A stretch of 64,000 nucleotides of DNA from Verrucomicrobiaceae bacterium. GTDB taxonomy: Bacteria > Verrucomicrobiota > Verrucomicrobiia > Verrucomicrobiales > Verrucomicrobiaceae. This document shows, piece by piece, positions 44,933 to 53,080 of the stretch. Location: positions 219,922 to 283,921 of the forward strand of contig JAEUHN010000040.1 of the NCBI GenBank assembly GCA_016795365.1. Direction: 5' to 3'. The position numbers were made by a program, and so were the translations under genes. The notes under the pieces were generated by a model. It was not told the origin of the DNA, did no database searches, and was given only the letters and a program-made list of their open reading frames with translations. Positions within the stretch are counted from its first letter, which is position 1. Each line of letters opens with the position of its first letter.

Positions 44933-45250
44933 TTAGGAGCGCGAGGCCAGGGGCAGATCATCCACGTAGAAGCCCTCGACATCCTTGTCAGGCAGAGCGC
45001 TGTCGCGAATGCCCTGAAGGCGCTTGCGGCTGCCGCGCTCAGAGCCGGGGCGATTGGCAGTCGCTTGGATCAAGTCCACCACCGTCGGTGCCGCGATTAC
45101 CGCACCCGTGGCGAGCAACGCCAGGGCCGCCAGGTTGGCCGATGTGCGGCTCATGCCACGACCGAAGAGAAGCCCGAGCGCGCAGCCGAGGGCAGCAGGG
45201 GCGATCGTGTTGGAATACTGGGCGTAGGGATTGGGATCGTTGACAGGCAT
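44933..45250 (-). CDS. Small membrane protein of unknown function
   Basis: A 105-residue protein beginning MPVNDPNPYAQYSNTIAPAA, with two membrane helices (about 18-33, 40-63) separated by RGMSRTS, then a basic segment (NRPGSERGSRKRLQGIRDSA) and an acidic end (DKDVEGFYVDDLP). No family recognised. An in-frame ATG at 45268 is an alternative start. It is divergent from manC. The gap 44786-44932 holds two short hairpins (44851-44867, 44885-44903) that may stop the transcript. Confidence 0.55.
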   Translation of the reverse strand: MPVNDPNPYAQYSNTIAPAALGCALGLLFGRGMSRTSANLAALALLATGAVIAAPTVVDLIQATANRPGSERGSRKRLQGIRDSALPDKDVEGFYVDDLPLASRS

Positions 45251-45331
45251 GGTGGAACTATATGCCATGTCACTCCCGTCAAAAGTGGAAATTGCCTCGC
45301 GTGCGCTTTCCAGTCACAGTCTGCGCCTCAC

Positions 45332-46411
45332 ATGAGTTCCCCTTCTTCTCGTTACGCCCTCATCCTCGCTGGTGGCAGTGGTCAACGCTTCTGGCCCGTG
45401 AGCCGGGATGCCCAGCCCAAGCAACTGCTTAAGCTCTTCGGTGACAAGACCCTGCTCGAACTGACCATCGACCGCCTCGAAGGCGTGGTGCCACGCGAGA
45501 ACATCGTGATCCTTACCAATGCCCAGCAGCTCGCGGGTGTGCGCGCCGCGCTGCCCGATCTGCCTGCGGAGAACATCATTGCGGAGCCTGAGAAACGCGA
45601 CACCGCGCCCGCCATTGCGCTAGGCATTGGGTGGATCGCCGCCCGTGATCCGCAGGCCACGATGATGGTCCTGCCGTCCGACCATCTGATCAATGATCAC
45701 ACGGCTTTTCAAAGCGTGCTGCGAGGTGCCTGCGAAACCGCCGAGGCCAGCCAAGGCCTCGTCACGATTGGAATCAAGCCCACTTGGCCCTGCCCGAGCT
45801 ATGGCTACGTGGAGCGCGGCCAGCGAAATCACTTTCCCGGCGTAAAAGAAGAAGTGGCCATCTACGAGGTCACCCGCTTCCGTGAAAAGCCGAGCATCGA
45901 ACTCGCCGAGTCCTTTCTCGCCCAGGGCAATTTCACCTGGAACGCGGGCATGTTCATCTGGACCGTGCCCGCTGTGGTGGGCGAACTCTGCCGTCATGCG
46001 CCTGCCCTGGAGAAGTTCATCAGCGAGCTGCGCCACAGCACGGATTTCTCAGCAACGATGACCTCGCAGTTCCCCGCGCTGCCCAAGCTCTCCATCGACT
46101 ACGCCTTGATGGAAAAGGCCAGCCGCGTGCTCAACATCGAAGCCACCTTCGACTGGGATGACGTGGGCAACTGGACCAGCGTGGGCCGCTACCTTCAGAC
46201 AGACGCGCATGGCAACCAGCACAACTGCGCGCTTTCCGAACACGGCACTGCGAACAACATCATCTTCAGCCAGACGGGCCAGCGCATCGCTTTGCTTGGC
46301 GTTGAGGACCTGATCATCGTCGCCGCCCAGGACGCGCTCCTCATTGCCACCAAGGCGCAAGCCGAGAGCATCAAGAAGATCGTCGATGGCTTGCCCAAGG
46401 AACTCCGTTGA
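45332..46411 (+). CDS. manC: Mannose-1-phosphate guanylyltransferase
   Basis: A 359-residue nucleotidyltransferase. The GTP-binding signature is ALILAGGSGQRFWPVSRDAQPKQ, then VLPSDHLI, FREKPSIELAESFL, NAGMFIWTV, DYALMEKAS and FDWDDVGNW. It makes GDP-mannose for cell-surface glycans. It lacks the C-terminal isomerase domain of bifunctional forms. The next gene, ruvX, starts 9 bases after the stop. Confidence 0.93.
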   Translation: MSSPSSRYALILAGGSGQRFWPVSRDAQPKQLLKLFGDKTLLELTIDRLEGVVPRENIVILTNAQQLAGVRAALPDLPAENIIAEPEKRDTAPAIALGIGWIAARDPQATMMVLPSDHLINDHTAFQSVLRGACETAEASQGLVTIGIKPTWPCPSYGYVERGQRNHFPGVKEEVAIYEVTRFREKPSIELAESFLAQGNFTWNAGMFIWTVPAVVGELCRHAPALEKFISELRHSTDFSATMTSQFPALPKLSIDYALMEKASRVLNIEATFDWDDVGNWTSVGRYLQTDAHGNQHNCALSEHGTANNIIFSQTGQRIALLGVEDLIIVAAQDALLIATKAQAESIKKIVDGLPKELR

Positions 46412-46420
46412 TCCCCAAAC

Positions 46421-46924
46421 ATGTCTCGCATTCTCGGCATTGATCACGGCACCGTCCGCATCGGCCTCGCGCTCAGCGATGAGATGGAACTCGTCGCCAG
46501 CCCGCTGAAGACCTTGCCAAACGGCCCCCAGGTCATCCAGGAAATCACGCGCCTCGTGCGGGCCAAGCAAGTGGGCAAAATCGTCATCGGCCTGCCCATT
46601 CGCATGGATGGCCTGAAGGGCACTGCGATTGAGCGGGTGGAAAAGTTTGCCGATCTCCTTGGCAAGGCGCTCGACCACGAGGTGCCCATCGAGTTCTCCG
46701 ATGAGCGTCTGTCCTCGAAGACCGCCGAGCGTGCGCTGAAGCGCGAGGGCCATGAGATCAATCCCAAGGAGGGCATCGTCGATCAGCTCGCCGCCACCAT
46801 CGTGCTCCAGGACTACCTGAATTCTCAGCGTGGTCCCGAAAGTTATCTGCTGCCCGACGATTCCTTCGAGATGCCGTGGATGAGCGATCCCCAGGACCAG
46901 CGCTCGCGCCGTCGTCATGATTGA
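46421..46924 (+). CDS. ruvX: YqgF/RuvX family putative Holliday junction resolvase
   Basis: A 167-residue RNase H-fold protein: ILGIDHGTVRIGLALSDE holds the first catalytic Asp, IVIGLPIRMDG, EFSDERLSSKTAERAL the Glu, and DQLAATIVLQDYL the last Asp. It probably acts in 16S rRNA maturation and/or recombination. A C-terminal extension of about 30 residues is Arg/Asp-rich. Its end overlaps truA by 8 bases. Confidence 0.93.
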   Translation: MSRILGIDHGTVRIGLALSDEMELVASPLKTLPNGPQVIQEITRLVRAKQVGKIVIGLPIRMDGLKGTAIERVEKFADLLGKALDHEVPIEFSDERLSSKTAERALKREGHEINPKEGIVDQLAATIVLQDYLNSQRGPESYLLPDDSFEMPWMSDPQDQRSRRRHD

Positions 46925-47717
46925 ACCCTCTGACATGCGTCGCCTGCGCCTGACGATCGCCTACGATGGACGACCGTGGCTGGGGTGGCAAAGCCAGCCC
47001 GGCGGCCAGACAGTGCAGGACAAGCTCTCGGCTGCGCTAACCACGATCGCTCGAATGCCTCTCGGCGTGGAGGGCTCGGGCCGCACCGACAGCGGCGTCC
47101 ATGCGCTCGCCCAGGTCGCCCATTGTGATGTGCCTGCGCACCTGCGCATGGACTGCCACAACTGGGTGCGCGCGCTGAATGCCAACCTGCCCGCCAGCAT
47201 CCGCGTGACGGACTGCGAATTCGCCACACCCGACTTTCATGCCCGCTTCCATGCGCAGGGAAAAATCTATCGCTACCGCATCTGGCGCGCGGACGTGATG
47301 AGCCCGTTCGAGGTGGGCCGCTCGTGGCATGTGTATGGCGATCTCGATGTTGCTGCTCTTGAACGCTGTGCCCGACAACTCGTGGGCACGCACAACTTCG
47401 TCCGCCTCAGCGCGAATCGTGGCGACATCAGTGAGGAGGCACGCCGCAGCGATCCCGAGGTGACCACCCGCACCATCCATCGCGTGGCCGTGAGCGAGCA
47501 GGACGATGTGCTCACCTTTGAAATCGAGGGTTCAGGCTTTCTCTACAAGATGGTGCGCATGATCACGGGCAGCCTCGTTCACATGGCACGCGGACGGGAC
47601 AGCGAAGCGTGGTTCGAAGACTTGCTGCACAATCCGGCGGGAGAAAAGAGCAGCCAGTGCGCCCTGCCCGACGGCTTGTATCTGGTGCGAGTGAAGTATG
47701 GATCGCGTGGCGTTTAG
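46917..47717 (+). CDS. truA: tRNA pseudouridine synthase A
   Basis: A 266-residue TruA that modifies U38-40 of tRNA anticodon arms. RLRLTIAYDGRPWLGWQSQP opens the family fold, the catalytic Asp is in GSGRTDSGVHALAQ, and KIYRYRIWR, HNFVRLSANRG and GSGFLYKMVRMITGSLVHMA follow. An internal ATG at 46935 (MRRLRLT) could be the true start, but the 8-base overlap with ruvX suggests coupling at 46917. Confidence 0.95.
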   Translation: MIEPSDMRRLRLTIAYDGRPWLGWQSQPGGQTVQDKLSAALTTIARMPLGVEGSGRTDSGVHALAQVAHCDVPAHLRMDCHNWVRALNANLPASIRVTDCEFATPDFHARFHAQGKIYRYRIWRADVMSPFEVGRSWHVYGDLDVAALERCARQLVGTHNFVRLSANRGDISEEARRSDPEVTTRTIHRVAVSEQDDVLTFEIEGSGFLYKMVRMITGSLVHMARGRDSEAWFEDLLHNPAGEKSSQCALPDGLYLVRVKYGSRGV

Positions 47718-47732
47718 TCAGCTCGCGCGCCG

Positions 47733-48260
47733 ATGAACTCCGAACCCACCAGCCTCCCCTACACCGACACGAAACCTGTCGGTGCTTCGGACTTCTACTT
47801 CGCTTCCAATTCCACCTTCCGCTTCATCGAACAGCGCCTCGGCATGGAGGGTCTGCGGCGTTACTGGCACGACCTCGGCACGCGCTACTACGCACCCGTG
47901 GCCGAGCGCTGGAAGTCCGGTGGACTGGGCGCTGTGGCCACGCATTGGCGCGACTTTTTCAAGGCGGAGCCCGGTGCGGATGTCGAAGTCGAGCAGGCCA
48001 AATCGGAAGTGGTGCTACACGTTCGCACCTGCCCGATCATCAAGCATCTGCGAGACAACAACCGCGACATCATGTCGGTGTTTTGCCAGCACTGCCACTT
48101 CGTCAGCGAAGCCATCGCAGCACCCGCTGGCCTGTGTGCTCGCGTCTCGGGAGGCAATGGTTCATGCACGCAGCGATTCGGCGCCGCTCTGCCACCGCAG
48201 GATATTGAAGCGATCACTTCGTGCGCTTCGCCCTCTCCATCCATCACTGACACCCCATGA
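47733..48260 (+). CDS. Cys-motif protein 1 of a tandem pair (ATC-hydrolase-like?)
   Basis: A 175-residue soluble protein. An N-terminal helical part (STFRFIEQRLGMEGLRRYWH) leads to a Cys cluster: TCPIIKHLRD, then CQHC, GLC and GGNGSCTQRF. The order CP..CxxC..G..C resembles the L-2-amino-thiazoline-4-carboxylic acid hydrolase-like family, but similarity is judged by eye only. The next gene encodes a protein with the same order of motifs. Stop and next start overlap in ATGA. The gene lies 15 bases past truA, so it might be read with it. Confidence 0.7.
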   Translation: MNSEPTSLPYTDTKPVGASDFYFASNSTFRFIEQRLGMEGLRRYWHDLGTRYYAPVAERWKSGGLGAVATHWRDFFKAEPGADVEVEQAKSEVVLHVRTCPIIKHLRDNNRDIMSVFCQHCHFVSEAIAAPAGLCARVSGGNGSCTQRFGAALPPQDIEAITSCASPSPSITDTP

Positions 48261-48811
48261 TCGGCTGCTACGACTTCTGCGGACACTACGAGTGGACCTT
48301 CGAATGGCTGCGCGAGCAGGGCGGCCACGACCTCGTGCTCGACTACTGGGAGAACGCGATCTACCGCCAGTCACAGACCCACGCGACGGCGCTCATTTTG
48401 CAGAAAGGCTTCGATGGAATGCGAGAATACTGGGGGCACACGCTGGAACATGAAGCCGCTGGCTACGCCGCCACCGAAGCACCCGGCGTCTATCGTATCG
48501 ATATGCATCAGTGCCCGTCGAAGGGCTTCCTTATTCGCAACGGGCTCGTGCAGTTTCACGACTACTGCGATCACTGCATGGGCTGGATCGGACCGCTCAT
48601 GCGCGATGCTGGATTTGTCATCGACCATGAGCACAACCACGCCGGGCAATGCTGGTGGGAGATTCGCAGCACCTCGGATCAAAGCGCCGCCAGCGGCCCC
48701 GGCGAACTCGCGGGCGATGCCGACGTTCGTCTGCGTGCCGACTGGCAAACGCCCGCCATCGACCACTACGACCGCGCCATCCATCCCGACGACAAACGTC
48801 CTCTGCCATGA
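48257..48811 (+). CDS. Cys-motif protein 2 of a tandem pair (ATC-hydrolase-like?)
   Basis: A 184-residue soluble protein aligned by eye with the previous one: TFEWLREQGGHDLVLDYWEN corresponds to TFRFIEQ..GLRRYWHD; QCPSKGFLIRNG to TCPIIKHLRDN; YCDHCMGW to FCQHCHFV; AGQCWWEIR to NGSCTQRF. The CP, CxHC and Gly-x-Cys positions are kept, pointing to a metal or substrate site. His-rich DHEHNHAG before the last Cys is distinctive. It probably forms a heteromer with protein 1. Stop overlaps the kelch start in ATGA. Confidence 0.72.
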   Translation: MIGCYDFCGHYEWTFEWLREQGGHDLVLDYWENAIYRQSQTHATALILQKGFDGMREYWGHTLEHEAAGYAATEAPGVYRIDMHQCPSKGFLIRNGLVQFHDYCDHCMGWIGPLMRDAGFVIDHEHNHAGQCWWEIRSTSDQSAASGPGELAGDADVRLRADWQTPAIDHYDRAIHPDDKRPLP

Positions 48812-49776
48812 TTACACGCCTCGTCTCGCTGTTCGTTCTCACCTTCTCACTGGCACGCGCCGACTGGGAACCGCTCGCACCGCTGCCTGCTGGCAATGGT
48901 GGTTTCGCGTGCGGCTTCGTCGAGGGCAGGCTCGTCGTTGCCGGTGGCACCAACTGGACTGACGACACCAAGCACTGGCTCGATGCGATCTGGAGCTACG
49001 ATCCTAACAGCAACACGTGGGCAACGATTGGTAAGCTCCCACAGCCGTGCGGTTACGCCGCCAGTGGAGTGGTGCAGGGCAAGCTGGTCATCGCGGGTGG
49101 CAGCGATGGCAAGATCGCCCATCGAGACATCCTCACGGTCAACGCCAAAGGTGAAGCTCAGATCGTCGGACAGCTAGCCGAAGGTCGCATCTACTCGTGC
49201 AGCACGGCCTACCAAGATGAACTCTACATCGCAGGCGGAGGCACCGATCCCGCCGACCTCAAGACCTTCACCGCCACCCAACATTGGGTGAGTTTCTCCC
49301 CGGACGGCAAAACCACCGTGAGCGAGGGCCCCCGCCTCGGCGAGGTCGGCTTCGGCACCGGCACGGCGGCGGCGGCTTGGAAGCGTGTCTTCGTATTCGG
49401 CGGTGCTCGATCTGATCCGACAACGCAAGTCGTGAACCTCGATACGGTGCATGTGCTCCACGCGAGTGAACCTAAATCCACACTGCCCCACGCCATTCGC
49501 GGCATCACTGCGGTCCCCGTGAACGAGTATTACATCTATCTCGCAGGCGGCTATCCCAATGATGAGACCGGCTTCACCGACGAAGGATTCGTGTTCATCG
49601 CGACGAGCGGAAAATTCGTGCCCGCCAAGCCGCTCCCGATCAAGTCGATGGTCCATCTCGCGACCGACGGCGAGTGGGTTTACTGCCTGGGCGGCGAGGA
49701 CAGGAAGAAACATCGCAGCGACAAAGTGTGGCGCATCCGCGCCCAGGAGTTGCTTGCGCCAGTGATCGTGAAATGA
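48808..49776 (+). CDS. Secreted kelch-repeat beta-propeller protein
   Basis: A 322-residue protein with a signal peptide (MITRLVSLFVLTFSLARAD). Kelch blades show the paired Gly and Tyr/Trp pattern: GRLVVAGGTNWTDDTKHWLD, SYDPNSNTWATIGKLP, GKLVIAGGSDGK, DELYIAGGGTDP, RVFVFGGARSDP, YYIYLAGGYPND, EWVYCLGGEDRKKHRSDKVW. It resembles sialate-epimerase (NanM)-type kelch proteins, which act on sugars in the periplasm. Start and stop overlap the neighbours in ATGA, placing it in the four-gene operon. Confidence 0.87.
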   Translation: MITRLVSLFVLTFSLARADWEPLAPLPAGNGGFACGFVEGRLVVAGGTNWTDDTKHWLDAIWSYDPNSNTWATIGKLPQPCGYAASGVVQGKLVIAGGSDGKIAHRDILTVNAKGEAQIVGQLAEGRIYSCSTAYQDELYIAGGGTDPADLKTFTATQHWVSFSPDGKTTVSEGPRLGEVGFGTGTAAAAWKRVFVFGGARSDPTTQVVNLDTVHVLHASEPKSTLPHAIRGITAVPVNEYYIYLAGGYPNDETGFTDEGFVFIATSGKFVPAKPLPIKSMVHLATDGEWVYCLGGEDRKKHRSDKVWRIRAQELLAPVIVK

Positions 49777-50321
49777 TGATCGCCATGCGCTGGATTGCCT
49801 TGTTTTTGTTGTGTCTCGTGACGGTGGCTCGTGCCCACACCGTGCCCAGCCTCACCGTGGAGGCAGTGTTTCAGCCCGATCACAGCTACACGCTGCGCAT
49901 CAATGTCGATCCACGGCTTTTCCTCTCCGATCAACCTACCAGCCTGCCACCCGTCGAAGCCGACTGGTATCGGACGCAGTCACCGGACCAGGTGAAGCAA
50001 ACGGAGCAACGCGCCACGGACTACCTCAAGAAGGCCATCGGCCTGCTCTTCGCGACCAAGCCCACCGACCTGCCAGCGATCGCTTTCAAGCCGATGGACG
50101 GAGCCACGAACGAACCTCTCAAGGCCGAGTCCAAAGAGGTTCATCTGCTGGCCGAGATGCAAGGCACGGCCACGGGTGCCGACTTCCAGATCGTGATCCA
50201 CCAAGCGGCCAATAGCTCCGTAATCCTGCTCAACTGCCTCGGCGACCAAATGGAGCGGCGGCCCCAGGTCCTATTCCCCGGAGAAACCAGCCGCCCCTTC
50301 GCCATCGAGGCCAAGAAGTGA
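49773..50321 (+). CDS. Secreted protein of unknown function
   Basis: A 182-residue protein with a signal peptide (IAMRWIALFLLCLVTVARAH). The mature part starts with TVPSLTVEAVFQPDHSYTLR and looks beta-rich, like an immunoglobulin-like domain, then has a mixed region with ATDYLKKAIGLLFATKP. No family recognised. It ends the operon of two Cys-motif proteins and the kelch protein. The ATG at 49773 overlaps the kelch stop; MRW at 49785 is an alternative. Confidence 0.7.
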   Translation: MMIAMRWIALFLLCLVTVARAHTVPSLTVEAVFQPDHSYTLRINVDPRLFLSDQPTSLPPVEADWYRTQSPDQVKQTEQRATDYLKKAIGLLFATKPTDLPAIAFKPMDGATNEPLKAESKEVHLLAEMQGTATGADFQIVIHQAANSSVILLNCLGDQMERRPQVLFPGETSRPFAIEAKK

Positions 50322-50335
50322 TCAATCCTTCCGCT
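50320..50335. repeat. 16-base direct repeat, left copy (pair at 50803-50818)
   Basis: GATCAATCCTTCCGCT occurs here and again at 50803-50818, 483 bases apart. The copies cover the 3' ends of two unrelated genes, the small membrane protein (stop 50322) and lysS (stop 50805), and exactly bracket the membrane protein gene. This looks like the scar of an insertion or duplication at the lysS tail. Confidence 0.7.
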
Positions 50336-50801
50336 CCCTAGCCGATCTCTCTGCCTGAACTTGTGCAGCTTTCTTGGCAGATTGCATGCCCGCTTGCGGA
50401 CCGGTGATACCCATCGCAGAGGCAATTGCAACCAATCCAAAAAGAAGCACTGCATTGAACAGAACCGTCGTGATCATCACGACTGCACCACGATACCGAG
50501 GCCAACGCTTCCAGCGCAACTCCAACACGGCAAATACTCCGATGAGTCCACTCATCATCAATGGCCAATATCCTGGAACGAACGTCGTGATCTGTTCAAA
50601 GTAATGGCCCACAAATGCCCGATCCCACTGCTCGTGGGTGAGTTCAAAGAATCGCTTCAATTTCGGAATCAGGACGACTCGGCAGAATACTATTGCTAAC
50701 AGGCCCGGCAGGAAAAAGCCCCCAGCCCGTGCGTAAGTGATCCACGCCCGCTCGCCTGTCGGAGACTGGGCTTGAGGAAGTGGAGTAGGAACCGAGTTCA
50801 T
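50322..50801 (-). CDS. Small membrane protein of unknown function
   Basis: A 159-residue protein with three membrane helices (about 27-45, 78-95, 103-130), a Pro-rich N-terminus (MNSVPTPLPQAQSPTGERAW) and a basic/acidic C-terminus ending ERKD, similar to the RKD end of lysS because of the shared 16-base repeat. No family recognised. It begins 3 bases past the lysS stop on the same strand. Its base composition is visibly lower in GC than its neighbours, which fits later acquisition. Confidence 0.65.
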   Translation of the reverse strand: MNSVPTPLPQAQSPTGERAWITYARAGGFFLPGLLAIVFCRVVLIPKLKRFFELTHEQWDRAFVGHYFEQITTFVPGYWPLMMSGLIGVFAVLELRWKRWPRYRGAVVMITTVLFNAVLLFGLVAIASAMGITGPQAGMQSAKKAAQVQAERSARERKD

Positions 50802-50802
50802 G

Positions 50803-50818
50803 GATCAATCCTTCCGCT
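50803..50818. repeat. 16-base direct repeat, right copy (pair at 50320-50335)
   Basis: Identical to 50320-50335 and covers the stop codon and last codons of lysS. See the left copy. Confidence 0.7.
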
Positions 50819-52289
50819 TCAGCTGCGGGAAGAACACGACGTCGCGGATGCTCTCGGCACCGGTGAGCATCATGATGAGACGGTCAATGCCGATGCCGAT
50901 GCCACCGGCTGGCGGCATGCCGTATTCGAGCGCGGTGATGAAGTCCTCATCGATCTTCTGGATCTCTTCGCCTGCTTGTTCTTCCAGGCGAGCGCGCTGC
51001 ACGATCGGGTCGTTCAGCTCGGAGTAGCCAGGGCTGATTTCCTGGCCGTTGATCACGAGTTCATAGACATCGACGACGCTGTCGTCCGTCGCGTTCTGCT
51101 TGGCCAGCGGCACGAGTTCCTTCGGGCAATGCGTGACGTAGAGCGGGTCCATTTGCACGGCTTCCACGAGGCGCTCGAACACATGCTGCGTGACCTCGTA
51201 GTCCTCGAAGTTCGCGCCGATCTCTACGCCGAGTTCAGCGGCGCGGGCCTTGCGTTGCTCCGGTGTATAGTCCCACCACTGCGGATCGACGCCCTTGAGC
51301 AGATTCTTGTAGCTCTCGCGACGCCACGGACGCGCGAGGTTGATCGTCTTGGTCACTTCGCCCTCGGCGTTCTTGTGCTCCAGCTTCAGTCCGCCGCAAT
51401 ACGTCTCCGCGAGGTGACAGATCATGCCTTCCACGAGGTCGGCCATCTTCTCGAAGTCCGCGAAGGCCCAATACGCTTCGAGCATCGTGAACTCCGGATT
51501 GTGGCGGCGCGAGATGCCTTCGTTGCGGAAGTTGCGATTGAGTTCGAAGATGCGCGTGAAGCCGCCAACGAGCAGTCGCTTCAAGAACAGCTCGGGGGCG
51601 ATGCGCAGGTAGAGCGGCATGTCGAGCGCGTTGTGGTAGGTCTCAAAAGGACGCGCCGCCGCACCGCCAGCTACATCCTGCATCATGGGCGTTTCGACTT
51701 CCATGAAGTCACGTTCCTGCAGGTAGCGGCGGATCTCCGCGATCATCTTGCTGCGTGTGACGAAGATGTTCCGGCTCGCATCATTGCTGATCAGGTCGAG
51801 GTAGCGCTGGCGATAGATCTGCTCACGATCCGTGATGCCGTGCCACTTGTCCGGCAGTGGGCGCAGGCCCTTGCTGAGGAAGGTGAGAGCCTTCGCGTGG
51901 ATGGACTTCTCGCCCATCTTCGTGACGAAGGACTGGCCCTCGACACCGACCCAGTCGCCGATATCGACGAGCGATGCGAGCACCTCGAAGTCCTGCTCGC
52001 TGAGGTCCTTCTTGTTCGCGTAGCACTGGATGCGGCCGGTGAAGTCACCGATGTCGAAGAAGATCGACGCCTTGCCCATCGTGCGCTTGGCCAGCACGCG
52101 ACCGCCGACTTTCACGTCGAGTCCTTCCGTGAAGTTCGCCTTCAGCGCGCCCGCGTCGTGCGTGTTCTCGAACTTGCCGCCGAACGGATCAATGCCTTTG
52201 GCCTTCAGCGCATCGAGCTTGTCGCGGCGAATTTGCAGCAATTCCGATTCGTTTTGAGGGGGCGGTGGCGTCGGGGCTTGAGTTTCCAT
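50805..52289 (-). CDS. lysS: Lysyl-tRNA synthetase (class II)
   Basis: A 494-residue class II synthetase. An N-terminal OB-fold anticodon-binding domain (about 60-150, KVGGRVLAKRTMGKASIFFD) precedes the catalytic core with motif 1 (FMEVETPMMQ), motif 2 (RNFRNEGISRRHNPEFTMLE) and motif 3 (GIGIGIDRLIMMLTG). LPDKWHGITDREQIYRQRYL is typical of LysRS. It is divergent from the pdeM-like gene with a 21-base gap. Confidence 0.97.
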   Translation of the reverse strand: METQAPTPPPPQNESELLQIRRDKLDALKAKGIDPFGGKFENTHDAGALKANFTEGLDVKVGGRVLAKRTMGKASIFFDIGDFTGRIQCYANKKDLSEQDFEVLASLVDIGDWVGVEGQSFVTKMGEKSIHAKALTFLSKGLRPLPDKWHGITDREQIYRQRYLDLISNDASRNIFVTRSKMIAEIRRYLQERDFMEVETPMMQDVAGGAAARPFETYHNALDMPLYLRIAPELFLKRLLVGGFTRIFELNRNFRNEGISRRHNPEFTMLEAYWAFADFEKMADLVEGMICHLAETYCGGLKLEHKNAEGEVTKTINLARPWRRESYKNLLKGVDPQWWDYTPEQRKARAAELGVEIGANFEDYEVTQHVFERLVEAVQMDPLYVTHCPKELVPLAKQNATDDSVVDVYELVINGQEISPGYSELNDPIVQRARLEEQAGEEIQKIDEDFITALEYGMPPAGGIGIGIDRLIMMLTGAESIRDVVFFPQLKRKD

Positions 52290-52310
52290 GAAGTGCGCTA
52301 GGGTAAAAAC

Positions 52311-53012
52311 GTGGGCGCATCTCTACATGGCGAGTCACGCTTTGCCACCGCAAACGTGGGCCACGGCTGTCTGTTGGACAGCCGGCGTGCGCTCGTGCAC
52401 GAGGCTCAGGGCTGGCTAGCCGTGGCGGACGTGCATTACGGCTTCGAGTTGAACCGGGCCCGCAATCACGGGGCGCTGCTCCCGCAATGGGGCATGGCAG
52501 CCACCGAGCAGCGCCTGATGGATTTGCTCCATCATTACAAGCCGCGCACGCTCATCATCAATGGCGACGTCATGGACGGTGGCGGCTCCGTGCGAGAAGC
52601 CGAGCGCTTCATTCACCGCCTGCGAGACTGCGTGGCCGAACTGGTGCTGGTGGAAGGCAATCACGACCGCCCGGCCTTGAAGCGCGAGGAACGATTCGTC
52701 AGCTGGCACGTGGCTGGCAATTTGCTCTTCCACCATGGGCATAAGTTTGGCCGGATGCTGCGCGAGCTGGAGGATCATCCCGCACGGGTCCACGTCTGCG
52801 GTCACGAACATCCGGCCTTGCAGCTCAACGACGGTGCGGGCCTGAAGCTGAAACTCCCAGCGCTCGTGCAGGACCAACTCGCGACCCGACCCGGCTTGCA
52901 GCACTGGATCCTCCCGGCTTTCTCACCCTGGGCCGGCGGCGCTCGCTACGAGAGCCCGAATCAGCGTCTGGCCACGTGGGGATGCGCCGATGGACGTGTG
53001 CTCCCCGCTTAG
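52311..53012 (+). CDS. pdeM: PdeM-like metallophosphoesterase
   Basis: A 233-residue calcineurin-type phosphoesterase with VADVHYGFE, INGDVMDGG, VEGNHDRPA, FHHGHKF and VCGHEHPAL, i.e. all metal-binding blocks. The order and the YGFEL..HGALLPQW segment match the ligase-associated DNA damage response endonuclease PdeM. No DNA ligase, helicase or exonuclease partner genes are present in the window, so that role is inferred only from family. The start appears to be GTG at 52311. Confidence 0.8.
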   Translation: MGASLHGESRFATANVGHGCLLDSRRALVHEAQGWLAVADVHYGFELNRARNHGALLPQWGMAATEQRLMDLLHHYKPRTLIINGDVMDGGGSVREAERFIHRLRDCVAELVLVEGNHDRPALKREERFVSWHVAGNLLFHHGHKFGRMLRELEDHPARVHVCGHEHPALQLNDGAGLKLKLPALVQDQLATRPGLQHWILPAFSPWAGGARYESPNQRLATWGCADGRVLPA

Positions 53013-53039
53013 GACGGAGGGACTGCCTTGGCGTTTGCC

Positions 53040-53057
53040 ATCCGATCACAATCGGAT
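53040..53057 (+). promoter_or_regulatory. Hairpin in the leader of the amidase gene
   Basis: ATCCGAT and ATCGGAT pair over a CACA loop, 24 bases before the amidase ATG. There is no T-run. It may stabilise the mRNA or be an operator. Confidence 0.4.
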
Positions 53058-53080
53058 ACCATGCGCGCCCTTCGTTTCGC

